This document shows, piece after piece, positions 33,547-43,840 of a DNA stretch of 64,000 bases. Each line of letters starts with the position of its first letter. Within the stretch, counting starts at the first letter, position 1. This stretch comes from Solirubrobacteraceae bacterium. GTDB taxonomy: Bacteria > Actinomycetota > Thermoleophilia > Solirubrobacterales > Solirubrobacteraceae. A program made the position numbers and the translations under genes. The notes under the pieces are model-generated. The model saw only the letters and a program-made list of their open reading frames with translations. It ran no database searches and was not told the origin of the DNA. The stretch lies in assembly GCA_017882455.1 (NCBI GenBank), contig JADGPL010000008.1, forward strand, positions 1 through 64,000, written 5' to 3'.

Positions 33547-35367
33547 ATGACATCCTCATCTGAGATCCCGGTGCTGGCCCCGTTCGCGGGCGTGGTCGTG
33601 GCAATCCCCCACGCCGGCGATCAGGCGGTGCCGGCCGGGACCGCGCTCGTCGTGCTCGAGGCCATGAAGATGGAGCACGAGGTGCTGGCCGAGACCGACG
33701 GCGTGGTGGGAGAGCTTGCGATCGCCGTCGGTGAGGCGGTCGAGGAGGGCCAGCTGCTGCTGACCATGCACCCGGGAGAGGCAGCGCAGACTCCGGCCGG
33801 AGCGCAGGGAGATGCAGCGCAAGGTGGCGAGCGGGCAGACCTGCAAGCGGTGCGCGAACGCCACGAGATCGGCCTCGACGCGGCACGCGGCGAGGCCGTC
33901 GCGCGGCGTCACGATCATGGGCGTCGCACGGCCCGGGAGAACCTCGCCGAGCTCCTCGATCCGGGCTCCTTCGTCGAGTACGGCCCACTGCTGTTCGCCG
34001 CCCAGGAGCAGCGGCGCTCGCGCGAGGAGCTGATCGCCCGCACCCCCGCCGACGGGTTGGTGGGCGGGCTCGGCGAGGTCGACGGCCGTCCCTGCGTGGC
34101 CATGTCCTACGACTACACCGTCCTCGCGGGCACCCAGGGGATGCGCAACCACCTCAAGAAGGACCGCCTGTTCGAGATCGCCGAGCGGCGCAGGCTGCCC
34201 GTGGTGCTGTTCGCCGAGGGCGGCGGTGGGCGCCCGGGCGATGTGGACATGCCGATCGTCGCCGGACTCGACTGCCGCGCCTTCGCGCTGTTCGCCTCGC
34301 TCAGCGGCCTGGTCCCGCTCGTGGGCATAGCCTCGGGCTACTGCTTCGCCGGCAACGCTGCGCTGCTCGGGTGCTGCGACGTCGTGATCGCCACCGAGGA
34401 CTCGAGCATCGGGATGGGCGGCCCGGCGATGATCGAGGGGGGCGGTCTGGGCGTCCACCACCCCTCAGAGGTCGGCCCGATCGACATCCAGCACGCAAAC
34501 GGGGTGGTCGACCTGCGCGTCGCGGACGAACGCGAGGCGGTGGCGGCGGCCAAGCGCTACCTCTCCTACTTCCGCGGCCCGAGCGAGCCCGGTCCGGTGC
34601 CGGACCAGGCGCTCCTGCGCGATCTCATCCCTCAGGAGCGCAAGCGCATCTATGACGTCCACGCGGTCGTGCAGGGGCTGTTCGACGAGGACTCGGTGCT
34701 GGAGCTGCGCGACGGCTTCGGCGCGGGCATGCTGACGGCCCTGGCCCGCGTGGATGGACGCCCGCTCGGCGTCGTGGCCAACGACCCCAGGCACCTCGGA
34801 GGCGCGATCGACGCAGACAGCGCCGACAAGGCCGCGCGCTTCCTGCAGCTGTGCGACGCCTTCGAGCTGCCGGTGCTGTTCCTGTGCGACACCCCGGGGT
34901 TCATGGTCGGCCCGGCCGCCGAGCGCACGGCCACCGTCCGCCACTTCGCGCGCCTGTTCCTCGCGGGCGCCAACCTGACGGTGCCGACCGGCACGATCGT
35001 GCTGCGCAAGGGCTATGGGCTCGGGGCACAGGCGATGGCCGGGGGCGGCTTCAAGGCGGGCCAGTTCACGGTGGCGTGGCCCACATCGGAGTTCGGCGCG
35101 ATGGGCCTGGAGGGAGCCGTGCGCCTGGGCATGCGCCGGGAGCTCGACGCGATCGAGGACGAGGAGGAGCGTGAGCGCGTCTTCCAGGCCACGGTCGCCG
35201 CGGCCTACGAGCGCGGCCGCGGCCTCAACATGGCCGCCTACGGGGAGATCGACGACGTGATCGACCCGGCCGACTCGCGGCGCTGGATCGCCACGCTGTT
35301 CGAGCAGAGCAGTGGGCGCTGGTGGGAGCGGGCCGGCAAGAAGCGGCCGAACGTCGATGCCTGGTAG
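33547..35367 (+). CDS. Biotinyl domain-carboxyltransferase fusion (acyl-CoA carboxylase type)
   Basis: A 606-residue protein. An N-terminal biotinyl domain (about 1-75) has EAMKMEHEV with the biotin acceptor Lys41. A carboxyltransferase of the PccB/MccB class follows: ELLDPGSFVEYGP, EGGGGRPGD, GYCFAGNAALLG, then LCDTPGFMVGP and MAGGGFKAGQF. It moves carboxyl from biotin to an acyl-CoA. The order (biotin carrier before carboxyltransferase on one chain, no biotin carboxylase attached or adjacent) is unusual. ATG 33547; in-frame GTG 33529 is an alternative. Substrate unknown. Confidence 0.9.
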   Translation: MTSSSEIPVLAPFAGVVVAIPHAGDQAVPAGTALVVLEAMKMEHEVLAETDGVVGELAIAVGEAVEEGQLLLTMHPGEAAQTPAGAQGDAAQGGERADLQAVRERHEIGLDAARGEAVARRHDHGRRTARENLAELLDPGSFVEYGPLLFAAQEQRRSREELIARTPADGLVGGLGEVDGRPCVAMSYDYTVLAGTQGMRNHLKKDRLFEIAERRRLPVVLFAEGGGGRPGDVDMPIVAGLDCRAFALFASLSGLVPLVGIASGYCFAGNAALLGCCDVVIATEDSSIGMGGPAMIEGGGLGVHHPSEVGPIDIQHANGVVDLRVADEREAVAAAKRYLSYFRGPSEPGPVPDQALLRDLIPQERKRIYDVHAVVQGLFDEDSVLELRDGFGAGMLTALARVDGRPLGVVANDPRHLGGAIDADSADKAARFLQLCDAFELPVLFLCDTPGFMVGPAAERTATVRHFARLFLAGANLTVPTGTIVLRKGYGLGAQAMAGGGFKAGQFTVAWPTSEFGAMGLEGAVRLGMRRELDAIEDEEERERVFQATVAAAYERGRGLNMAAYGEIDDVIDPADSRRWIATLFEQSSGRWWERAGKKRPNVDAW

Positions 35368-35415
35368 GGCGCGAACGCGGCCTGTGTGACACTGCGCACA
35401 TATGGGTCAGCCCGT

Positions 35416-35443
35416 TTGACGGAGCCGGGAAGCGCTGTATCAT
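35416..35443 (+). promoter_or_regulatory. Sigma-70-type promoter for panCDB
   Basis: TTGACG at 35416-35421 and TATCAT at 35438-35443, with 16 bp between them. Transcription should begin near 35450, leaving a leader of about 130 nt before panC. Confidence 0.7.
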
Positions 35444-35545
35444 CGAGCACAGGCCGTCACCGAGCTGGCTCGGGATGGACCTCGTGAACACTCCGCCTGA
35501 CATCTGAAGTCGCGCCGGTATCCGAAGGGAACTGGACCGAGAACG

Positions 35546-35581
35546 ATGAGCCCGACACCACCGACCCGCTGCGGCGCATGA
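35546..35581 (+). CDS. Possible 11-codon leader ORF overlapping panC
   Basis: ATG 35546 opens [11 protein letters not shown] and ends TGA 35579-35581, overlapping the panC ATG (ATGA). Another mini-ORF, MDLVNTPPDI (35475-35507), lies upstream in the same leader. Either could couple or attenuate translation. Too short to separate from chance. Confidence 0.25.
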   Translation: MSPTPPTRCGA

Positions 35582-36483
35582 GGACCGTACGCACCGTGCA
35601 AGGGCTGCGCGCCGTGCTCGAGCCGGCTCGCCACGATGGCCTGGCGATCGGCCTGGTGCCGACGATGGGCGCTCTGCACGAGGGGCACCTGTCGCTGATC
35701 CGCCACGCCCGCCGCCAGTGCGACCGCGTGGTGGTCTCCCTGTTCGTCAACCCCTCGCAGTTCAACGAGCGCGCGGACCTCGAGCGCTATCCGCGCAGCG
35801 AGCACCGCGACGCCGAGCTGGCCGAGCAGGCCGGCGCCGACATCCTCTTCGCCCCGACGGTCGAGGAGGTCTACCCCTCGGGCTTCGCCACGGCGGTGGA
35901 GGTGCTGGGGGTGACCGAGCGCCTCGAGGGCGCCGCCCGCGGGAGCGAGCACTTCCGCGGCGTGGCCACGGTGGTGACCAAGCTGCTGTGCATGGCGCTT
36001 CCCGACGTGGCCTACTTCGGCCAGAAGGACGCCCAGCAGGTGGTCGTGATCCGCCGGCTCGTGGCCGACCTCAACCTCCCGGTCCAGATCGAGGCGCTGC
36101 CGACCGTCCGCGAGCCGGATGGGCTGGCGATGTCCTCTCGCAACGCGCTGCTCGATCCCCACGAGCGCTCACGCGCCCTGGCGCTGCCCGCGGCCCTCGA
36201 GGCCGCCGTCGGACTGACCGCCGCCGGCGAGAGCTCGGCGCAGGCGATCCTGACCGCCGCCCGCGAGGCGATGCGCCCCTTCGCTGTCGAGGCCGAGTAT
36301 CTGGCGCTCGTGGACCCCGAAACGCTCGAGCCGCTCGAGGTCCTCTCAGGCGCCGGTCTGCTGGCGCTCGCCGCACGAATCGGTGCGGTCCGACTGATCG
36401 ACAACGTCCTCCTGCAAGCCGTCTCCCCCACCCACCCCGCTCCACAGTCCCAAGGAAAGGCGATCTCCACATGCAGCGTGTGA
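35578..36483 (+). CDS. panC: Pantoate-beta-alanine ligase
   Basis: A 301-residue enzyme of pantothenate (vitamin B5) synthesis that joins pantoate and beta-alanine using ATP. Visible: [19 protein letters not shown] (HxGH nucleotide site), [26 protein letters not shown], and [11 protein letters not shown]. The C-terminus runs 13 bp into panD. First gene of panC-panD-panB. Confidence 0.96.
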   Translation: MRTVRTVQGLRAVLEPARHDGLAIGLVPTMGALHEGHLSLIRHARRQCDRVVVSLFVNPSQFNERADLERYPRSEHRDAELAEQAGADILFAPTVEEVYPSGFATAVEVLGVTERLEGAARGSEHFRGVATVVTKLLCMALPDVAYFGQKDAQQVVVIRRLVADLNLPVQIEALPTVREPDGLAMSSRNALLDPHERSRALALPAALEAAVGLTAAGESSAQAILTAAREAMRPFAVEAEYLALVDPETLEPLEVLSGAGLLALAARIGAVRLIDNVLLQAVSPTHPAPQSQGKAISTCSV

Positions 36484-36854
36484 TGCTCAAGTCGAAGATC
36501 CACCGGGCCACGGTGAGCGACTGCGACCTGCACTACGTCGGCTCGATCACGATCGACCCGGACCTGCTCGAGGCCGCCGACATCCTCGAGCACGAGCAGG
36601 TGCACGTGGTGGACGTCGACAACGGCGCGCGCTTCGAGACCTACACGATCGCGGGCGAGAGAGGTTCGGGCGACATGCGCGTCAACGGCGCAGCCGCCCG
36701 CCTGGTCCACCGCGGGGACACGATCATCGTCATCTCCTACGGCCAGTACGCCGAGGCCGAGATGGAGGAATACGAGCCTCGCGTGGTCCACGTCGAGGCG
36801 CAGACCAACCGCATCATCACCATCGACGACGCGGTGGCGACCCTGCTGGCTTGA
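36471..36854 (+). CDS. panD: Aspartate 1-decarboxylase (pyruvoyl)
   Basis: A 127-residue proenzyme that makes beta-alanine from aspartate. It self-cleaves at Gly-Ser in HYVGSITID to form the pyruvoyl group; [17 protein letters not shown] and [11 protein letters not shown] follow as in the family. AAGGAAAGG lies about 10 nt before ATG 36471, inside the end of panC. Confidence 0.96.
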   Translation: MQRVMLKSKIHRATVSDCDLHYVGSITIDPDLLEAADILEHEQVHVVDVDNGARFETYTIAGERGSGDMRVNGAAARLVHRGDTIIVISYGQYAEAEMEEYEPRVVHVEAQTNRIITIDDAVATLLA

Positions 36855-36910
36855 TCGGATCCCACCCACCCGCCCCCCGCCATCGTCAACCGCTGTCAGA
36901 GAGGAACCCC

Positions 36911-37813
36911 ATGTCATCCCACCCCAGCGACCCCAACGTCCGAACCCCCTCCGATCCCGGTCGCCTGCCCATGACCCTGCCGCTGCTGATGGAGAAGAAG
37001 CGACTGGGCGAACCGATCGTGATGGTCACCGCATACGACTATCCGAGCGCCCGTGCAGCCGAGGCCGGTGGCGTGGATCTGGTGCTCGTCGGCGACTCGG
37101 CCGCCACCACGGTACTCGGCTACAGCGCCACCACGCCGGTGGTGCTCGAGGACATGCTCGTGCTCGCCCGGGCGGTGCGTCGCGGCCTGCACACCCCGCT
37201 GTTGATCGGCGATCTGCCCTTCGGCTCCTATGAGGTCTCCGACGAGCAGGCCATCACGACCGCGATGCGGATGGTCAAGGAGGCGGGCTGCGAGGCCGTC
37301 AAGCTCGAGGGCGGCGGCGCCTCCTCCGTCAGTCGCGCCAGGGCGATCGTGGGGGCCGGCATTCCCGTGATGGGCCACGTGGGGCTCACCCCCCAGACCT
37401 CGACGGCTCTCGGTGGATGGAAGGCGCAGGGTCGCTCGGCGGCCGCCGCCGCCAAGATCGCCGCGGAGGCGCTCGCCCTGCAGGAGGCCGGCTGCTTCGC
37501 GCTCGTGTTCGAGGCGATCCCAAGCGCGGTGACCGACGAGCTGATGGGACTGCTCGAGATCCCCGTGATCGGGATCGGCGCCGGGGCGGGCACCGATGGG
37601 CAGGTGCTCGTGTTCCACGACCTGCTCGGCATCCGTGACGGCCTGGGAGCCCGGTTCGTCAAGCGCTACGCCAACCTCCAGCAGGAGATGAACGACGGCG
37701 TGGCCGCCTATGCCGAGGACGTGCGGGGACGACGCTACCCGGGGCCCGAGCACACCTACTCGATCGACGCGGGCGAGCTCGCCGAGCTGCACGAGTTGCT
37801 GCATCTGGCCTGA
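36911..37813 (+). CDS. panB: 3-methyl-2-oxobutanoate hydroxymethyltransferase
   Basis: A 300-residue TIM-barrel enzyme making ketopantoate. Motifs: VTAYDYPSARAAEAGGVDLVLVGDS, MGHVGLTPQTS, VIGIGAGAGTDGQVLV. ATG 36911 with GAGAGG upstream is preferred over the earlier ATG 36851, which overlaps the panD stop and would add 20 non-conserved residues. Completes the panCDB operon; panE/ketopantoate reductase is not here. Confidence 0.95.
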   Translation: MSSHPSDPNVRTPSDPGRLPMTLPLLMEKKRLGEPIVMVTAYDYPSARAAEAGGVDLVLVGDSAATTVLGYSATTPVVLEDMLVLARAVRRGLHTPLLIGDLPFGSYEVSDEQAITTAMRMVKEAGCEAVKLEGGGASSVSRARAIVGAGIPVMGHVGLTPQTSTALGGWKAQGRSAAAAAKIAAEALALQEAGCFALVFEAIPSAVTDELMGLLEIPVIGIGAGAGTDGQVLVFHDLLGIRDGLGARFVKRYANLQQEMNDGVAAYAEDVRGRRYPGPEHTYSIDAGELAELHELLHLA

Positions 37814-37815
37814 GC

Positions 37816-38244
37816 CTAGAGCGAGGCGTCGTAACGCAGCCGGAAGTGGGTGATCGTCGACGGCTGGCAGATGGGCGACGAGTCAGTTCCCGTGACCGCG
37901 ATCGTCCCGCGCTGGAAGCGCCCTCTGATCGTGAAGGTCGTCGTGAAGGTCTGCTCGGTTTGGGAGTCTTCGGGCGTCAGCGTGACCGGACCGGAGAACA
38001 AGAAGCTGCCGCTGTGGCTGATCGCCAACGGGTGCGGAATGTGGATCGTGACCTCGTCGTTCGCGGGGAGACCCCCACTGGGCGTGGAACCCGTGTAGCA
38101 GGCGACGCCTCCGCTGGTGATCGTCTTGCGGCTCTTGCCGACGATCAGGTCAACGCCTCCGTTCGAATAGCCTTCGACCGTGGTTTCGCTGGCGCGGGGC
38201 GCGTACCCGCCCGCTCGGACGAGCGACAGGCGCTCTACGTATAT
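37816..38244 (-). pseudogene. Secreted-type beta-domain gene lacking a normal start (probably 5'-truncated)
   Basis: A minus-strand frame that is clearly protein-like: it contains GGYAPRASETTVEGYSNGG, DLIVGKSRKTITSGG and TFTIRGRFQRGTIAVTG, with strand-rich repeats, one Cys in ACYTGS and one in PICQPS. It resembles the secreted beta-sandwich domains common in Thermoleophilia. From 38244 down to 38029 there is no ATG, GTG or TTG in frame and no signal peptide; only CTG codons or the internal TTG 38028 could start it. It begins where the acetyltransferase gene ends, so the 5' part was probably lost. Confidence 0.5.
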
Positions 38245-38822
38245 TCGACGCGGCGGAGCACCCGCGCGGGCGCGCCGGCCGCGATCGAGAACGCCTCCAC
38301 GTCCTTGGTCACCACGCTGTTGGCGCCGATCACGCAGCGCTCCCCGATCGTCACACCGCTCGTCACCACCACGTTGGCGCCGAGCCAGCAGTTCTCGCCG
38401 ATCCGCGTCGGCCCCCTGCTCTCGAACCCCTGCCAGGTGATGGGCTTGTCGGGATCGTCGAAGCGGTGGCTGGCGTCCGAGACGAAGCAGCCGTTGGCCA
38501 GCATGCAGTTATCGCCGATCTCCACGAGGTCCTGGGCGGCGAGCATCACGCCTTTGTTCAGGAACGTCCCGGCGCCAATCCGCACGCGCGCGGCGCCGGG
38601 CGCGGTGATCCACACGCCCGGCTCCAGGAGCGTCCCCGCTCCGATCTCCAGGCGCCCCTCTCGCAGAGCCTCGAGCACGTTGCCGTGCACGGGCCAGCGC
38701 ACGAAGGCCTCACGCCGCAGGAACTCCCAGTGGATGCGCCCGCGGTTCCATGGCAGTGAGCTCTGCTCATACCAGCGCCACTTCTGCGCCCACAGCCGGG
38801 CCTGGCGCGCGGTCTCCCCCAT
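38235..38822 (-). CDS. Acyltransferase with left-handed beta-helix (hexapeptide repeats)
   Basis: A 195-residue trimeric-type acetyltransferase. Hexapeptide turns run from LEIGAGTLLEPGV through VRIGAGTFLNKGV, VEIGDNCMLANG and RIGENCWLGANVVVTSGVTIGERCVIGANSVV, with the catalytic-type His in VSDASHRFDDP and the closing AGAPARVLRRVEY. It resembles maltose/sugar O-acetyltransferases. It starts 4 bp after the uvrA stop. The acceptor sugar is unknown. Confidence 0.85.
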   Translation of the reverse strand: MGETARQARLWAQKWRWYEQSSLPWNRGRIHWEFLRREAFVRWPVHGNVLEALREGRLEIGAGTLLEPGVWITAPGAARVRIGAGTFLNKGVMLAAQDLVEIGDNCMLANGCFVSDASHRFDDPDKPITWQGFESRGPTRIGENCWLGANVVVTSGVTIGERCVIGANSVVTKDVEAFSIAAGAPARVLRRVEYT

Positions 38823-38826
38823 GCCC

Positions 38827-41814
<2,988 letters not shown>

Positions 41815-41822
41815 GCCCGGTC

Positions 41823-41848
41823 ATTCTATGACGGCGAACAGACGTTCG
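41823..41848 (-). promoter_or_regulatory. uvrA promoter with SOS (LexA) box
   Basis: CGAACAGACGTTCG at 41835-41848 matches the GAAC-N4-GTTC LexA box of Gram-positive bacteria and is extended by G/C on both sides. On the minus strand TAGAAT (41823-41828) is a plausible -10, so LexA would cover the space around the -35. The uvrA start follows within 10 bp, which implies a very short leader. Confidence 0.85.
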
Positions 41849-41956
41849 CGTGGAGACAGGCGCGAGCCCTTACGCCAGCACCAACCGAGAGAACGATCAA
41901 AGCAGCCCTGATTCCAAAGATCACATCGCCCGGGCATGTGGACATAGGCTGTGCGC

Positions 41957-42625
41957 ATGCGCTACGTGCAGCGAATGGCGGGAGGCGTGTTCGCCTTGGC
42001 CGCCGCGGCTCTCATCCTCTTCGGGACCGTGAAAGGCACAACACCCTCAGGGGTTGCCGTTCCGTACATTCTCGCTGGCGTCTTGGCTTGCGCGGGCGCC
42101 GTGTGGCTCACGACGCTACCGCTCGGACGAATGGAGGAGCACATCAAGAGGCTGCGGGACGAGCGGGACAAGGCGCATGGCGAGCGGGACACCCTACGAG
42201 GCGAACGTGACACGCTCAAAGAAACGAACGAGACCGTCCGCACCGAACGGGATCAGGCACGGGGCGAACTGAAGCACCTGACCGAGCAGGCAGAGGTCGC
42301 GGGTAAGCCTCGTTTGCCCGCGGTCATTCGCGATCGCGTCATAGAGCTTTCGGACCTGCCTCCCTGGGTGGTGAAGCGGACCTTTGAGAAATGTGAACTT
42401 GTGGGTCCAGGACCTGCGCTGATCGCGCCGTCTGAGCGCGAACACTGCAGACTGCTGGGGCCGGACGAGACCTCATTCCTCGTGGTGGACGACTTTTCTC
42501 AGCTTCCACCAGGAACGGTTCGCTTTGTCAGCTGCAAGCTCATCGACTGCGACTTGCAGTCGTTTGTGATGGCTGGGAACCAAGAGCAGATTGCAACGCT
42601 GCGCGAGGACTTCCGCGAAAAGTAG
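41957..42625 (+). CDS. Two-TM protein with heptad coiled coil and Cys-strand C-terminal domain
   Basis: A 222-residue hypothetical. Two membrane segments (about 7-26 and 36-56) precede a charged coiled coil (about 60-115) built of repeats such as ERDTLRG and ERDTLKE. The C-terminal domain carries FEKCELVGPGPALIAP, HCRLLGPDET and SCKLIDCDLQSFVMAG, a spaced Cys-strand pattern also seen in other bacterial hypotheticals. Codon use is less GC-biased than its neighbours, suggesting transfer. ATG 41957 is preferred over GTG 41951. Confidence 0.65.
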   Translation: MRYVQRMAGGVFALAAAALILFGTVKGTTPSGVAVPYILAGVLACAGAVWLTTLPLGRMEEHIKRLRDERDKAHGERDTLRGERDTLKETNETVRTERDQARGELKHLTEQAEVAGKPRLPAVIRDRVIELSDLPPWVVKRTFEKCELVGPGPALIAPSEREHCRLLGPDETSFLVVDDFSQLPPGTVRFVSCKLIDCDLQSFVMAGNQEQIATLREDFREK

Positions 42626-42648
42626 ACACCCACGCTAGCGTGACGGGA

Positions 42649-42876
42649 ATGCACGGAACTAGATCTGAGGGCGACCAGAGTGCCGGTCCAAGGCCGCCGA
42701 TCGACCAACTCGAAGACAGCGAGGATAGCTCGGATTTGACGGAGAAAGATGGTGCGCCACTCGCCGAGATCTCCGCGACGAGCGATCCGGTAGGCGCCGT
42801 CTACGGCAGTCTCGGTCTGAAGGAGAGCACCGACGCCATTATCCGCGCGCTGCGTGGACCGCCTGACACCGTGTGA
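42649..42876 (+). CDS. Small acidic hypothetical protein
   Basis: A 75-residue product (ATG 42649; GTG 42640 also possible). The first half is Asp/Glu/Ser-rich and likely disordered; the end, VGAVYGSLGLKESTDAIIRALRGPP, could form a short helix pair. It follows the coiled-coil gene by 23 bp and shares its lower GC. Not recognised; reality not certain. Confidence 0.4.
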   Translation: MHGTRSEGDQSAGPRPPIDQLEDSEDSSDLTEKDGAPLAEISATSDPVGAVYGSLGLKESTDAIIRALRGPPDTV

Positions 42877-42949
42877 TCGCTACTGCGATCGAAGCTCCTC
42901 GACCCGACAATGACTCCTCAGAAAGAGACCTAGGCCCGCACGACGCCGT

Positions 42950-43050
42950 TAGGGCGCCACTGGCCAAGCGAGGCAAGGACGCAGGGAGCGTGGCGTGCTC
43001 GGCACGCGAGCGACCGAGGACGCCGCCTCGCGCCGGCCAGCGGTGTCCTA
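42950..43050 (+). repeat. Structured intergenic element, copy A
   Basis: About 100 nt between convergent genes, matching 61848-61982. Identical blocks are 42966-42996 (31 nt) and 43003-43036 (34 nt). Predicted + strand helices are AGGGCGCC with GGTGTCCT (two G-U pairs), GCGAGGC (42968-42974) with GCCTCGC (43025-43031), and hairpin GCGTGC-TCG-GCACGC (42993-43007). A left flank GACCTAGGCC (42927-42936) is also shared. Its last three bases are the TAG stop of the leftward DivIVA-like gene. Confidence 0.85.
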
Positions 43051-43839
43051 CCCCTCGATCGCCGCGTAGACCTCGTCGATGAGCTTCAGGCGGTCGGGCA
43101 GCTGGAAGTTCTCGGCCAGGTAGCGCTCGGTCTCGGCGCGCGACTCGCCGTTGAGCGCCATGTTCAGGGCGATCAGGCGAGCGCCGTCGAGATCGCCGGG
43201 GGCCGGCGCCTGCTGGGGCGGCTCGGGTTCGAGCGCTCCCAAGGACGTCTGCTGCAGGGCGAGGGCGGGCGCTGCGAGGGCGTCGTCGAGCTCGGCCTCG
43301 AATGCGAATGCGTTGCTCGGCTGCGGCTCGGGCAGGTTGCGCCCGGCGGCGGTGTCGTAGAGCTCACCCATGCCAGCCTCCACGGCTGCGAGATCGGCCG
43401 CCAGGCGGCTCGCCCCCGAGCGCAGGCTCTCGACCAGGCCGCTGACCTCGCCGTCCATCGAGCTGACCCGCTCCAGCAGCGTGGCGGCCACCTGTGCGAC
43501 TCCTGCGACGTGGGCACCCGCCTTCTCGACGGCCTCTTCGCGGGTGCGCTCGGCGTCGCGATCGGCCGCCTCGCGCACCTGGCGTGCGTTTTCGAGGGCG
43601 TGGCGCTCGATCTCCGCCGCGGCCGTCTCGGCCGCCTCGATGATGCCCTGCACGTGGTTGCCGGCCGTCGAGGCGAGCGACACGTCAGCGGCGCCTCCGA
43701 TCGCGGCGCGCTGGAGCTCGTCGAACTCCGCCGCCAGCGTACGTAGGTGGGCATCCACCGCCGAGGGATCGTAACCCCGCCGCCCGATCGGGAAGTCCCT
43801 ACGTTCGATGGCCTGGCGATCGAACTCCACGGCGCGCAT
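43048..43839 (-). CDS. DivIVA-domain coiled-coil protein
   Basis: A 263-residue protein. The N-terminus FDRQAIERRDFPIGRRGYDPSAVDAHLRTLAAEFDEL is the DivIVA membrane-binding and coiled-coil start (FPIGRRGYD-x2-VD). A long Ala/Glu coiled coil (about 60-170) and a Pro-rich linker lead to a C-terminal helical part (LDGARLIALNMALNGESRAETERYLAENF). A role in polar growth or septum placement is likely. It begins 1 bp after the uvrB stop. Its TAG stop comes from the structured element. Confidence 0.82.
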   Translation of the reverse strand: MRAVEFDRQAIERRDFPIGRRGYDPSAVDAHLRTLAAEFDELQRAAIGGAADVSLASTAGNHVQGIIEAAETAAAEIERHALENARQVREAADRDAERTREEAVEKAGAHVAGVAQVAATLLERVSSMDGEVSGLVESLRSGASRLAADLAAVEAGMGELYDTAAGRNLPEPQPSNAFAFEAELDDALAAPALALQQTSLGALEPEPPQQAPAPGDLDGARLIALNMALNGESRAETERYLAENFQLPDRLKLIDEVYAAIEG

Positions 43840-43840
43840 C

